DNA of 64,000 bases from Zingiber officinale (taxonomy: Eukaryota > Streptophyta > Magnoliopsida > Zingiberales > Zingiberaceae): positions 107,114,436 to 107,178,435 of the forward strand of contig NC_056001.1 of assembly GCF_018446385.1 (NCBI RefSeq). The letters run 5' to 3'. Under the pieces are notes generated by a model, which saw only the letters and a program-made list of their open reading frames with translations, did no database searches and was not told the DNA's origin. Position 1 is the stretch's first letter; each line of letters starts with the position of its first letter. This document shows positions 35,256 through 47,100 of the stretch, piece after piece. The position numbers and the translations under genes are program-made.

Positions 35256-36142
35256 GTTTGGACTTTGCTTGCTCAATGTCTGATCGCCTAATCCACTACG
35301 ACCTTTCCTGCAATACTATATTAGCCAACAACAATAATAATGCAGAATACAATGGTAAACCTAAATCTAGATTTACCGAGATCCGTTGGTCCGGTCGACC
35401 GCGTGCGATCGACTGGAAACCATCCGATCAACCTTGCTTGGAGTTCACTCCTCCAAGACTTCTCATTACCTAAGGTTCTCTCCCCCTAAGTTTTTCACTA
35501 CTTGGCTTCACTTACCAAGACTCAGTATTCGGCTACCCAGGGATCAGGTCCTCCAAACTTATCCACTTGTCTTTTACGATATACCAATATTTTCCTTGCC
35601 TCAGTATTCGGCTACCCAGGGATTAGGTCCTCCAGACCTATCCACCCGACTTACACGATCTGCCGAGATTTCTCTTGTCTAGCCTCCAACTAGGACTTCC
35701 CTTGCCTAGCCGACAACTAAGACTTCCCTAGATCAAGCTCCATACTTAAACATACTTAAACATATTTGTCGGACATTAAAACCTTGGAGGTCGATTGCAC
35801 CAACAATTGCCGAAGCCTGATGCCAGACTGAGTGAGGTAGCCGCTCGGGCGAAGCCTGTTGCCAGGCCGAGCGAGATAGCCGCTCGGCCGAAGTTGAACT
35901 ATGCACGCATCCAACTCTATTGTTTGGCCGAGCGGGGTAGTCGCTCGGTTTAGCTTCTGCATATTCTCCCTTGAGCGTCGGTTGTTTGATTGCTCCCTGT
36001 GTCAAAGGCGACGGCGAGTCGAAGCCCCCACCTCGGTCCGGGCATACTTCACCCGACCGACCGATGCCATCTACGCATTGGCCGCCTTGACTTTGACCTC
36101 TACCGTGGCAGCGGGGTGGGGCCCTTTATCATCACCGCATCA

Positions 36143-37850
36143 ATAATAATTTTATTAATGAATATAGTTTATAAATGTTGTTTACGAATAGGGTTGTAAA
36201 CAAGTCGAGTCGAGCCAAGCTTTAGGGTGTTCAAACTTATTTGATAAAATAATCGAGTTAAGCCGAACCAAACTTAAAATGAACTACGATTTTAAAATGA
36301 TTGTTCAAACTTTGTTTGATTTATTTTTTAAGAGTTTAAACTTGTTTGAAGTTTGACTTGAGCTTGATTCGTTTAGATATTATTGAACTCTCAATTCAAG
36401 CTTGGCTTGAGCTTGTTTCGTTTAAATATTATCGAGCTCTCAATTTAAACTTATTTGATTGTTTAAAACTTTTACTTGTTTGATTGGTTACCGAGCTTGA
36501 TAATTCAAATTTATTTATGTATTTTATTTTTTTTTATTTATTTAGTATGTTGATATGAGTTTTATTGATAAATGATCCGGCAGTAAGGTCGGGGGACCCC
36601 CTCTGGAGGGGAGTCAACGCCACGTGGAGGTCAAAAGACAAAATGGTCAACCTAAGGTCTGGCCGATCGGATAGGATTAGGGTTAACAGGCCGACCGACC
36701 GAGCGAGTCCGAGCGAAATCAATAACCCCCATGACAGGAGTTCGATTTCCGACGCTCAAGGTGAAAAGGGTAGTCGGGCCGAGCGGGTAGTCTGCTCGGC
36801 CAAGGCATAAAGCAGCATGGGCAGGAATAAGCTCGTCCGAGCACGCGACTGGGAATCTTCTCGGTCGGACCAATACCTACGCCCGGTCGGGAGTAATGTG
36901 CTGGCCGAATAGCTGGACGCTCGACGCGGAGAAAGGAGACTAGACCACAAAGGGAACAGTGGGAGCATCATCCTCAGAAAACACCTGTCCCTGACAACAG
37001 GTATGTTTAACGATCAGACCATAACACAGAAGCCTAAGACGAAATGGTCTGCCGTCCCATCAAAGAGATGCTCGGACTGTAGCAGTATGGTGTCAGACAT
37101 GCTCTGCTGGCAAGCCCATACCGAGGTAAGGTGAGGTACACGTGTATGCCTCGATGGGAGTGCACAAGCCTCCCCATAGCTCTATATATATGAGAGCCCC
37201 CCAGACTTCAGAGGATGTATGCAATCTCTGATTCTCAACGCCACTTTTTCGCTTGTCTCTTGCCTGACTTGAGCGTCGGAGGGTCGTCGCCGGGAAACTC
37301 CTCCCGGCCCGACTTCTTTGTAGGTAGCGGCGGAGATCCACATCACCAGCCGGAGACAGCGGAGAGCGCCACGTTCCCAGCGTCCATCCACTCATCACTC
37401 GGACAGGATCAATAAACATAATTCGTGAATATTATTCACGAACGTTATTAACGAACATTAATAAGCTGAATACATATATGTTCAAGTTTATTTGTTTAGT
37501 TTAACGAGCTGTTCAAACTTATTTATTTAATTGATTCTTATATATATTGAACAAACATAAATACACCTTTACTAAATCGAACACAAAGATTATTTACGAA
37601 CGTTTGATTCATTTACAGTCTATTCATGAATATTATTCACAAACATTATTCATAAACATTAACACGTTGAACGTATATATGTGTTCAAATTTATATGTTT
37701 AATTTAACTAATAGTTCAAATTTATTTATTTAATTAATTTTATATATATTAAATAAATATAAATAAACTCTTATAAAATTGAATACTAAATTTATTCACG
37801 ATCTATTTAAAGTTAATGGATTCGAAAAATTTAATATCTCAATTATAAAT
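36143..37850 (+). repeat. GTTGTAAAC... repeat family, interrupted by a solo LTR
   Basis: 36143-36572 and 37412-37850 are the AT-rich repeat also seen at 9.1-9.7 and 30.4-31.4 kb (GGGTTGTAAACAAGTCGAG, then TTCGTGAATATTATTCACG, ending near TTTACAG). A second diverged copy of the TTCACGAACATT part follows from about 37620. Confidence 0.6.
36573..37411 (+). mobile_element. Solo LTR, Ty3/Gypsy (Tat-like family), copy 2
   Basis: An 839-bp relative of 1330-2113, with TGATCCGGCAG at the start, GGACAGGATCA at the end and a perfect ATAAA target duplication (36568-36572, 37412-37416). TATA-like CTCTATATATATGAG lies at about 37180-37194, followed by TGACTTGAGCGTCGGAGGG. No internal region. Confidence 0.85.
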
Positions 37851-38155
37851 AAATAAAAAATTTAAATGTCTATTCATCATTATTTATCTTCCATAATAGC
37901 AAATCAACCCCAAATCTTCGACTTAACCTTTGTCGCGCTTTCACTCTCTCTCCATTGGTGGAAGTTTAACATACAAAAACGCGTCGCCACTGGCACTGCA
38001 TCTTAATCCCCAATTCGGTGGGCTTGAGCGCCCGCCCGACGGTCTACGCTGGCGGTCTCCGCTTGTTCGCCGCCGCGCTCTCATAAACCTACTGGTCGCC
38101 TAAGGCAAGCAACCGCATCTCTCCCCTCTTTCTTCCCTTCTTCGTCTCTTCTCCC
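37851..38155 (+). promoter_or_regulatory. Promoter and 5' UTR region of the DUF1421 gene
   Basis: AT-rich DNA changes to GC-richer CT-rich leader sequence after about 38000, ending in CTCTTCTCCC just before the ATG at 38156. No clear TATA box. Confidence 0.4.
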
Positions 38156-41100
38156 ATGGCATCGGGTGAGTCTTCCGGACGAGCAGCCGCCTCAGACTCC
38201 AGATCGTTCGATTTCGGCTCCGATGACATCCTGTGCTCCTACGACGATTTCTCCGCGCAGGACACTTCGGTTGGGAAGCGATCGGATCCCTCCGGAAAGG
38301 TTGTTGTCGTTATTTTCTTTTCTTTTTTATATTTCGCTTCTTGATGTGCCATTTCAATGTCGTGTGTCGTGATGTTGGTTAGGTTATTCCTGAATTCGTC
38401 ATGGCTATGAAGAGAGTTAAACGTTTCGATTCTTGGAATGACTAGGAAGTTTTATGTTTACCTGTAATTTGGATCCTGCTGCAGGTTTAATGCGATTGTT
38501 TGCTCGGGGAAAGGGAAGATTACGGTTTCGTTTTCCTTGCATCTTGTTCGCCATTTTCCTGAAATTTGATCGGTCTCCGTTTCATGGTTTTCCGTTGGAT
38601 TGCCTTTGTTTGGATGTGCATTGTCATCGTGGAATAATTTGGCCGCCTAGATTGTCTGTTGAAGCAATCTAGGTCTCCCATTTGGCTTGGATAATAGCTA
38701 CCTTCAAGATGACCTATACGTTGGCCCTCTGCAAGCCCTTCATGAATAGTAATGCCCCAAGATGAAGTCTTTATATAATTCTCACTTCTTGTAATTCTAT
38801 ATGGTAATTGTGTATGTAGGAGCATCTTTTAACGATTTGTCTTGCTGTGTTAACTATTTGGAAAGTTCTTATCGGGAAATAGAAGTTATCATGTTTCAGT
38901 CCTTGATTTTCCAGCAAACCACATTTTTTTAACTACATGATCATCACTGAACAGGATCTCCATGAGAATAGCATGGGAAGACCATTAGTCAGTATCTATG
39001 AACAAGAAGATTATTCCAGGGAGGGTGTATTACCATCTGTTGAGAAATGCATTAAGAAGTATGCCGATAATTTACTCCGATCACTTGATGGTATCTGTGG
39101 CCGTTTGTCACAGTTGGAGATAGTCTGCTACAAACTTGAGCGATCTGTTGGTGAACTTCGAGCTGATTTTACTCACGACCAGAATGAAAAAGATGTGAAA
39201 TTCAAGTTTCTTGAGAAGCATCTTCAAGAAGTAAGTGCTGATATAAAATATAATTTACTACTGTTAGTTGATTAATATGTACCCCTCTGTGGATTTGCAT
39301 TTTTCTTTTTCAAGTCAAAATAGTGGTACTTGGCATTGGCAATCAAATTAACAAAATTATTTTTTGATAAACATAAATCAACAATAGTTGTTCTTTAAAA
39401 AAGAATCATGCATGAAAGCAAGGAATTTTTTTAATATCGCTTAATTTTTTGAGTGGCACTTAAATTTTCCACGTGTGTCAACAAATAAGCCAATGTTTTA
39501 GTCCTTGGGATTTAAGAGGGTACATAGTATACTCGTAAACTCAAATGGTACTTGCAATTTGGTGTTATTACGATCATTTAGTTCTCTTCCAGAAACTTGA
39601 CTGAATGATGACTTTTCTTTTGAAACTCTGCTCTATCTGAAACTTATAACAAGCTTCTCATTATAACACAGTATAGTTTGAAAGCCTCAAATATGCATTT
39701 ATTACATTCTATTAGCTCTACTCAGTGGAAATCTACCTTCAACAATAGTTATATATCGTTTCTTCATAGAGCACAATTTATCTATTTCACTGCATTCTTA
39801 TTTTTCTGTTCTCATTGAACGCTTTTCATCAATGTTCACTGTCAGTTTGAATAATATGATCAACTCTTATTTTGATTTCGTTTTCTACTACTATAAATAT
39901 TCAATTCAAAATATCCTTCCAGTTTCTAATTCTTCATGCCAAATTCTCACTCTAGATATATTTATTGCTTGGTTACTTACATTTCTATCATCACTTTTAG
40001 ATAAAGGTTATATTAAACTAGCTCTCTGCAATTATTTTTTTTAGTTGATATTTTCCACAGTTCACTTTTGATTCTGGCATAGTTATTATGTTACTTTAGA
40101 CTCATTTGAGTAACTGATGACTGCCATGACCACAAACTAATGGTCAAAAAATTTGATTCATTACCAATCAATAGTACAGTGACTAGATTGAATACAAGAT
40201 AAGACATTTCTGACCAGTTGGATTTCGTGACATCTTGAGTTCAATAATGACCAAACTATTATTTTGTTGTTATCACAATCATAATCAACACTGCATTTTT
40301 TTGTCCGAATTATGGAATCACGATACAAATTTTATTCTTTTAGTGAGCTCTTTGTAAGGCTGCATTATTAGTATTCAAATTATTTAAAATATTTTAGCAC
40401 GTTCTCCTGAGTTATATATTTATTAATCACTCTATTTCTTCTATTCTAATTGATTCAATTGGTTTAACTATAGAATCTAATTGCCACCTTTGAACATGTA
40501 CACCACCTCAATGTATTTTATCTCATTATCATAGGTTGGAGCTACATGCAATTGCTTCAAGCTGTAATATTTTTTTAATCCTTTTTAGTAAAACCCCAAG
40601 TATCCTTCTTAACATTGTCATATCTATTTCATCAATTTTTTTGTAGCAAAACAACACTCTAATCAATAGAGTATGGAGGATCATATAACACTTATAATTT
40701 GCTTTTTAAGATTTGATGTTACTTGACAATCTCACAAGATTCCAAAAGCTGTCCATTACAACCACACTCTTTATTCCTATTTACCATATACCAGCTAATA
40801 TCTCTTTGTCGAATAATAGATTCAAGATATGTTCTTATTAGTAGCATTTCATTTCATACATTTAATTTTAATTCCATTTTACTAAAACCTTTAGTTTCTA
40901 TTTACACACGTAAACAAATAAAAATTCAGAGCTAACCCTTGATATTAAACCAACCGTTATAGAAAGCTGATTTGCAATGTTATCAATAATTATAAAGCTA
41001 GTGACTCTATTATCATACATATTGATCCTGTCTGAAAACTGTAGAGATGACGTCTGGGCACGGCGGATTGATGATTGACTGGTAGTAGACCTTTTTCTCT

Positions 41101-44100
41101 AAAAAGAAGCTTCTCTCCGATCTTGTACACACCGAAACAATCTGATAAAGTGTCAGTGCCTAGAAACCAAGGGGGAATCCCTGGAGAAGGTACTCCGACG
41201 CTCAAATTAGTACAAGCTTGAGCTGGTGGATGAAGAATAGTAGTAGATGCGTGCACAAGGATGAGTTATAGATGTTTAGAGAGCGTACCTTCACCACGGA
41301 GAGAACTCCCCCTTTATATACCTCTTCTCATAACCTCCGCAATCATGAGGTGGCAAAGTGTGTCAAGGTTTGTTAGGCAATGTATAATAGTTATCTGAGG
41401 AATTTTTCTTCTACCCACATGTATACCTCTTTTGTTGTTTGTAGCTTCTGTTACGGTTGACGCTAATAAAGGAATATGCTGTTATACATGGTAGGCTGAC
41501 AGGGACCGGATGGTCCCTGAAGAAGGTTCTAGAAGAAGATTCTCTAACACATAGTTTATCTTTCTGATAAGTTGTTAGGATATTGCCTGCTAAGCATATC
41601 TCGGCCGGTCGTTAAGACAGTCACCGGTCGTTAAGTTGGCCGCCCTGTTAGGATGTTATTAGCTGAATATATCTCAATCGGTCATTAAGCCAGACCGCCT
41701 TGTTAGGATGTTATCTGCTGAGTATATCTCGGCCGGTCATTAAGCCCATCGCTTCTATTGGGCTCTTCGGTTGCATTCTGTATATCCTACTCTATAGTGT
41801 ATCATATTGCATGTATCCTGGTTATCTAGTGAGGCCACCCGCCTTTATATCTGTCTTGGTATTAAGCCGCTTAGTTATATCCGGCGCAACCTTGAGACCT
41901 TCGTTGGAAAAATGATATAGTGTCTTGGTCATGTTGGAAATCCATTCGAGAATAATACAGCACCTCTTGCTTCTTGGAAATCCCTTTGATATTCTATGCT
42001 TTGCTGGAATTTTGTTAGGGTAGTAATATGAGGATGAATGTTGTAGGCCCGGTCGTCCTTCTACCCGATCGGGCATATACTGAGCTACCCAGAGAAACGC
42101 CGCTATGTTCTGAGAGGTTTGATCAATATGTTAAGCTGGACTGTGTTTGACTCGACCGGATATTTGTACGGCCGGGGCATGTGAACTTGTTCGACTTCAT
42201 AACCAGCTGGACACACATACATGCTACCGCATGGAAACCCATTAGGGGTGGCCGACAATCAGGGTCGCCCCGGCATATATAGAGATACTCATATGAAGTA
42301 AGGAGTTTAGCTTTTCCCTTGGCCATACCTATCCCCTTGACCATACCTATGGCTAGTCTATTGGGAAGTGAGTCGGTCACGCTGGCCGATACATAAGGCC
42401 GACCATCCTTAATCTTGGTCGCCTTAAAGTTTGACCATCCTTAAAGCACTGACCTCCTAAGGTTTGATCGGCTTAAGGGTTGGCCGCCCTTATCTGACGG
42501 TTGACTTATAACTTGATTGGATTGACTCTAAGAATCTTAGTACTGGGCGACTAATTAAAGCTAGATGAGGGGATGTTATCCTTTTTCGATTGGGACTGCC
42601 ACACTATCTTGACTTTGATCGCCCCGTCGTCTTGACTTTAACTGCCACATCATCTCTTGGGTCCACTTATCGCAACCTGTTTCGCAGCCTCCCCTTCAAG
42701 TCTAGTCGAAGGAGGTGTAGTCAACTGACTGGACCCAATTCCCACTTTCACCAGTTCGGCCCTTTTATCACGGCCATTAATCAATTCGCGCTCCCCTTTA
42801 CGCCTTGAGGACTTAGCAATTTTTTCAAAAGTTGCTTGTCTGCAGCTAGTTGTGTGGGAGAGATTACTGAGGACGCGTGGAGAGGTGCATTGTCAGAGGA
42901 ATGATTTGGTTGTCATCTCCATCATAAATGCTATTTATGGATTACTATAACGTTCCGTTGCATGCCATCTCAATCCAACGACTACCATTGAATCATACTT
43001 CATAAAAACCCTAAACAACCCATACTCCTCACACTTTGTCTTTTATTTTCTTTATCTTCTTCTCCGTCTACCTTTCACCTATAGTATTCTCCTCTCCTTC
43101 CCCTTAAGCAACCAGTAAGTCTTTTTCCCTTTCTTCACTTTGTGTTCTCTTATGGCTGAAGAATCCTTTTCACCCGGTATATCTTGACCTTTTCGGATTT
43201 TGACGCCGTCGATAAAGCTTTCCTTCGCTCTCGGTATGAAATCCAGAGCTATTGAATCGTTATCCCTTCTTTCGACGCCCATCCTTATCATCCTCCTGCT
43301 AATCACATCACCTTCTTTATGGACCTGCTAGTGGTCGGTTTCTGTTTCCTGTTCATCCGTTCCTGTCGGCAGTAAGTCAGTATTTCCGTATCTCCTTACA
43401 ACAGTTTGCCGCAAACGCTATTCGTGCCGTATGTGGTACATTCATGTTATTCCATCTGTTTAGCATTCCTCCTACCTCCGAAATTTCTTTTTGTTCTCCT
43501 ATCTCAAGAAATCAGAACCGGGGGTTTTCCTTTTCCAATCTCGCCCAAAATCCGTTTTCTTCAAGGACATGCCCTCTTCCAACAAGGGTTGGAAGTCGCG
43601 ATTCTTTTTCCTTGAAATGCCCGAGCCCGCTTCTTGGCGCCTAACAATTTTCCTTTCCTGCTCTTCCTGACATAGGGAATTATAAACAAGATGCTACTTA
43701 CCTCACCTACTTTCCCAAGCTAGGCAGCTAACAATTTAAGATTCATTGGTGGCTACGAGAAGGCCTCCTACACTTGTTTGGCTTGAGCCCCATACAAAAG
43801 AAGATTCCTGGCTCTTTCGATAAGTTTTGATAACTTAGTCACTGCATTATCACTAACTAAGGTATTCTTTATTTTGTGGAGTGAATGCCATTTTCTTGGC
43901 CCTAATCGATGACTCGATCGACTTGGATGAGAAATAAATTCGGGCTAAAGAGCGAGAACTGCATCTCGAGCGAGGCTTACAACTAGCTGCCCTGCAATGG
44001 GACATCCGATAACCTTGCGACTGAGCCTAGTGTGGCTACTGCTTCAAAGGAATTGCCATTCGCTTCCGTTCTTGTGCCTGAAAGTGTTCCCCTGGAGGGG

Positions 44101-47100
44101 GAGGATGTTCCTTCAAAAAGGCGCAAAAGACGTAAACTTGTTCACGCCGAAGTCCCTGAAGAGCTAGCGACATCAACTAAAGCACCTACAAGCGAGGTGC
44201 CTTCAGCTTACCTATCTCCCGTCCAAGCAAAGCCTGTCTAGGAGGAAACACAGGAATAATAGTCCAAGCGGACCTTGTCCGCTCTTCCTTTTGCTAGCCC
44301 AATGTTTGAGCTTGCCTGAATTCAAGAGGTGATCTCCCTGCTGAACGAGGCGATAGATTCCAACTTCATCCTATCTCCTTGTGTAAAGACTCCTCCAGGC
44401 TTTACTGGGCCGAGACGACCTCATTCATTTTCAACACCTTCTATGTGCCATTCGCCTAGGCCACAACTTCCCCTTTGACTACCCCGACTGGCCATATACT
44501 TTTAAGGTGTCGCTTAACGGAGGCTTGGGAGGATGCTGGAAACCAGCTCAGCGAGCTAACTCCTGGGGAGTTAGTAGACGAATATGCCTATACACGAACC
44601 AAGGTGAAGTATTTTGATCTACCCCCTCATACATTGACTGTTTCTAATGCTACCTGTCCCTTTCTTCAGAGTTGGGCGATTGAAATGAGTGCTGCATAAC
44701 AATTATCCTCCCTGGCCCAGGAAAACGAAACACTAAAACAAAAACTTTCTGAAGCCGTTTCTGCACCTTCCTCTGAATGGATAAGTGGGCTAGAAACCTA
44801 ACTTCAAGAGGCTCGACGACTGTCAAAAGTTGAGTTTAAGAAGGCGATCAGCTTTAAGACTTCCTTGAGGCTGCCGAAGCTAAACTCCAACCAGAGACAA
44901 CCCTTCGAGCGAGTATGAAGGCGGAGCTGGATGAAAAAACTGCAGAATCTGATCACCTATCCTCCCAGCTAAAGGCCGTAACTGATCGCTTTTCCTCGCA
45001 ACTAAAGGAGCAGAAGGATATACACGAGGTTGAACTCACCGCCAAGGTTTCTGAGCTGTCTGCTCGAGATGCCGAGCGAGACGCTCTCCGCTCAGACTTG
45101 GCGACCGCCCAGAATTCCCTATCTTCCAAGGAATCTGAACTGACAGGTATCTTGGCTAAGCTAATAGCTGCCCAGGCGGAATTGGAAGCATACTGAGTAG
45201 GAGAGGATGAACGCTTCCAGACGAGGAAGAAAGTTCTCTTCCAAACACCTGCCTTCAACGTGGCCATCGATCGCTTCATTAGCAAAGCACTCCTTCTTGG
45301 AGCGGAGGGCGCGGTAGAGCAACTAAAGGAAGGTGATTACTTAGTTTCCGATCCTCCTGCCCACTTCTTTGACCGTAAGAGGATAAATCATAAGGCTTCG
45401 CCTGACCTGTTTCCGCAACTGTTTTGGTTTGTCATGGTTCAATTTGTAATTTCGTTTTCCTATGGTTCAATGTCAATCTCTTCCAATAACTTAGGTCTCG
45501 ATAACTTGTGTTTTTTCTTGAATGTGCATGATATACTAATCATAGTGCTAGTTCGTCTGGATCAAAGTCCGTTCGACTATAATTTACATGATTGTCCATC
45601 CGAACTCAAAGACCGAACGAGCCATAACAATTAAAGATTTCTCTAGAGTAAGGATATTTATAACCGATTGGGGTCAAATCCATTCGACCTAACCCCCGCT
45701 CGGTTTTAAGAACTAGTCCAGCATGCATTCGGCCTTACCCCCTCCTTATTGTTTCACTTATTTTCTTCTCGGGTGAGCTTTCCCTAGTGAGCTCCAAAGT
45801 TCGCTCAACCTCTGGCCGGTCGGGCCTTTGAGGGAGTGGCACAAAAAAGAAGGTTTGCTTTGATAAAGGTCTTGGTGCTTCGAAAGGACTGTTGCAGGCT
45901 TTTTGTGGGTGACACGTGTGTGTGTTTATTATAAATGCACATATTTTCCCATACTCACTGTTTCGCCTTCATATCCAACGATTCAAAACCTAGCCTACTT
46001 ATTTATTGTTATAATTCGACGACTCTGCTTGAAAAAGTGGCTTTTAGGGATTTCCATGAGAAAGACTTTAAGAGGTTCAATGTCTTCATTTCTCCTTCTT
46101 CTTCTTTGCTACCTTTCCTTTGTTATCTCCTTATTTCTAACACTTATCTCCTCTTCTTCTTTTCTTTGCAAAAATGGCTGAGGATGATCTGTGGTATATG
46201 CAATACTCCTCCAACTTCACCCTTATGGATACTTATGATCTCAGAATCAACTACGGGTTACCCTCTTACGTAGTGATACCAACTGGTAAAGATTGCCCCC
46301 ATCTTCCTCCATCAGAAAATATTATGGTCTTTAGAGAGCAAATTGTAGCAAGATTCTGTTTCCTTCTCTATCCTTTCATTGTCGCGGTTAGCCAATATTT
46401 TGACATTCCCCTTCATCAACTTTTCCCCAACTCCCTTCACGCGCCACTATGATTTTCCGTTTCTTTAACCTCCCTTTGTCTCCGCGTCTATTTCATCACT
46501 GCTTCAACCTTCAGCAAGTGACGGACGACCTATTCCGTTTCCGTGCCCGCCCTAAGACATCTTTATTTGATAGGATTCTGGCCCAAGGCGAATGGAGAGA
46601 TAAATATTTCTTTATTAGCCTTCCAACCCCTTTGTCTTGTCCCATAACTCGGCAGCAAAATCTTCCCCCTATACCTGATTTGGGGAATATCCGCGCTGAC
46701 CCAACTTTGCGCGAGGCTTTAGAGAGACTAAGAGGCCTAAAATTTAGCCTACTTGAATTAACCATTGAAGGTTTGTTATACATTTTTGGGCTTACCCTAG
46801 TCAGCCTTGGGCTAAGCGCCACCTTTGGTATGCAATCTTCACCTTTTTCTTAGTTATTTGTAAGGGTTTTTCTTATGATATTCACTTATCATAAGATAAA
46901 CATGCATATCAAACGAAGAAGAGGAAGACCAAAAAAGACTTAGTTAGCAACAATAAAACAAGATAAAATTTATTTAAATATATATGATGATATAATAGGA
47001 GATAGAGCTCAATGGCATAAAAGGATTCATACAGCCGACCCCACCTAGTGGGAAAAGGCTTGGTTGTTGTTGTTGTATTCACTTATCGTTACAACGGAGG

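Larger units (their letters stand above)
32497..35805 (-). mobile_element. Copia-like solo LTR interrupted by a second LTR
   Basis: Starts TGTTGGATCG and ends TTGCACCAACA. Flanks ATTGT (32492-32496) and ATTGC (35806-35810) look like a target duplication with one mutation. Its native parts are 32497-33528 and 35256-35805. It holds repeated GGTCGACCGATC motifs (33000-33280) and a run of about 19 G at 32524-32542, where the related LTRs have the GGGGTGAATA leader. No coding sequence. Confidence 0.65.
31437..36142 (-). mobile_element. Ty3-type solo LTR carrying a three-level LTR nest
   Basis: The outer LTR starts TGATCTGTCC (31437) and ends CCGCATCA (36142). Flanks are ATAAG (31432-31436) and ATAAT (36143-36147), a target duplication with one change. 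The uninterrupted paralogue at about 30832-30900 (ATTGATAAGAATTTTATTAA) shows the empty site. Outer-LTR sequence is visible at 31437 to about 31800 and at 35806-36142; a TATA in minus orientation (TTTATATAGAGC, about 31677-31688) lies in the first part. Everything between belongs to younger LTRs. Names and classes are inferred from LTR features only, since no coding region is attached. Confidence 0.65.
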
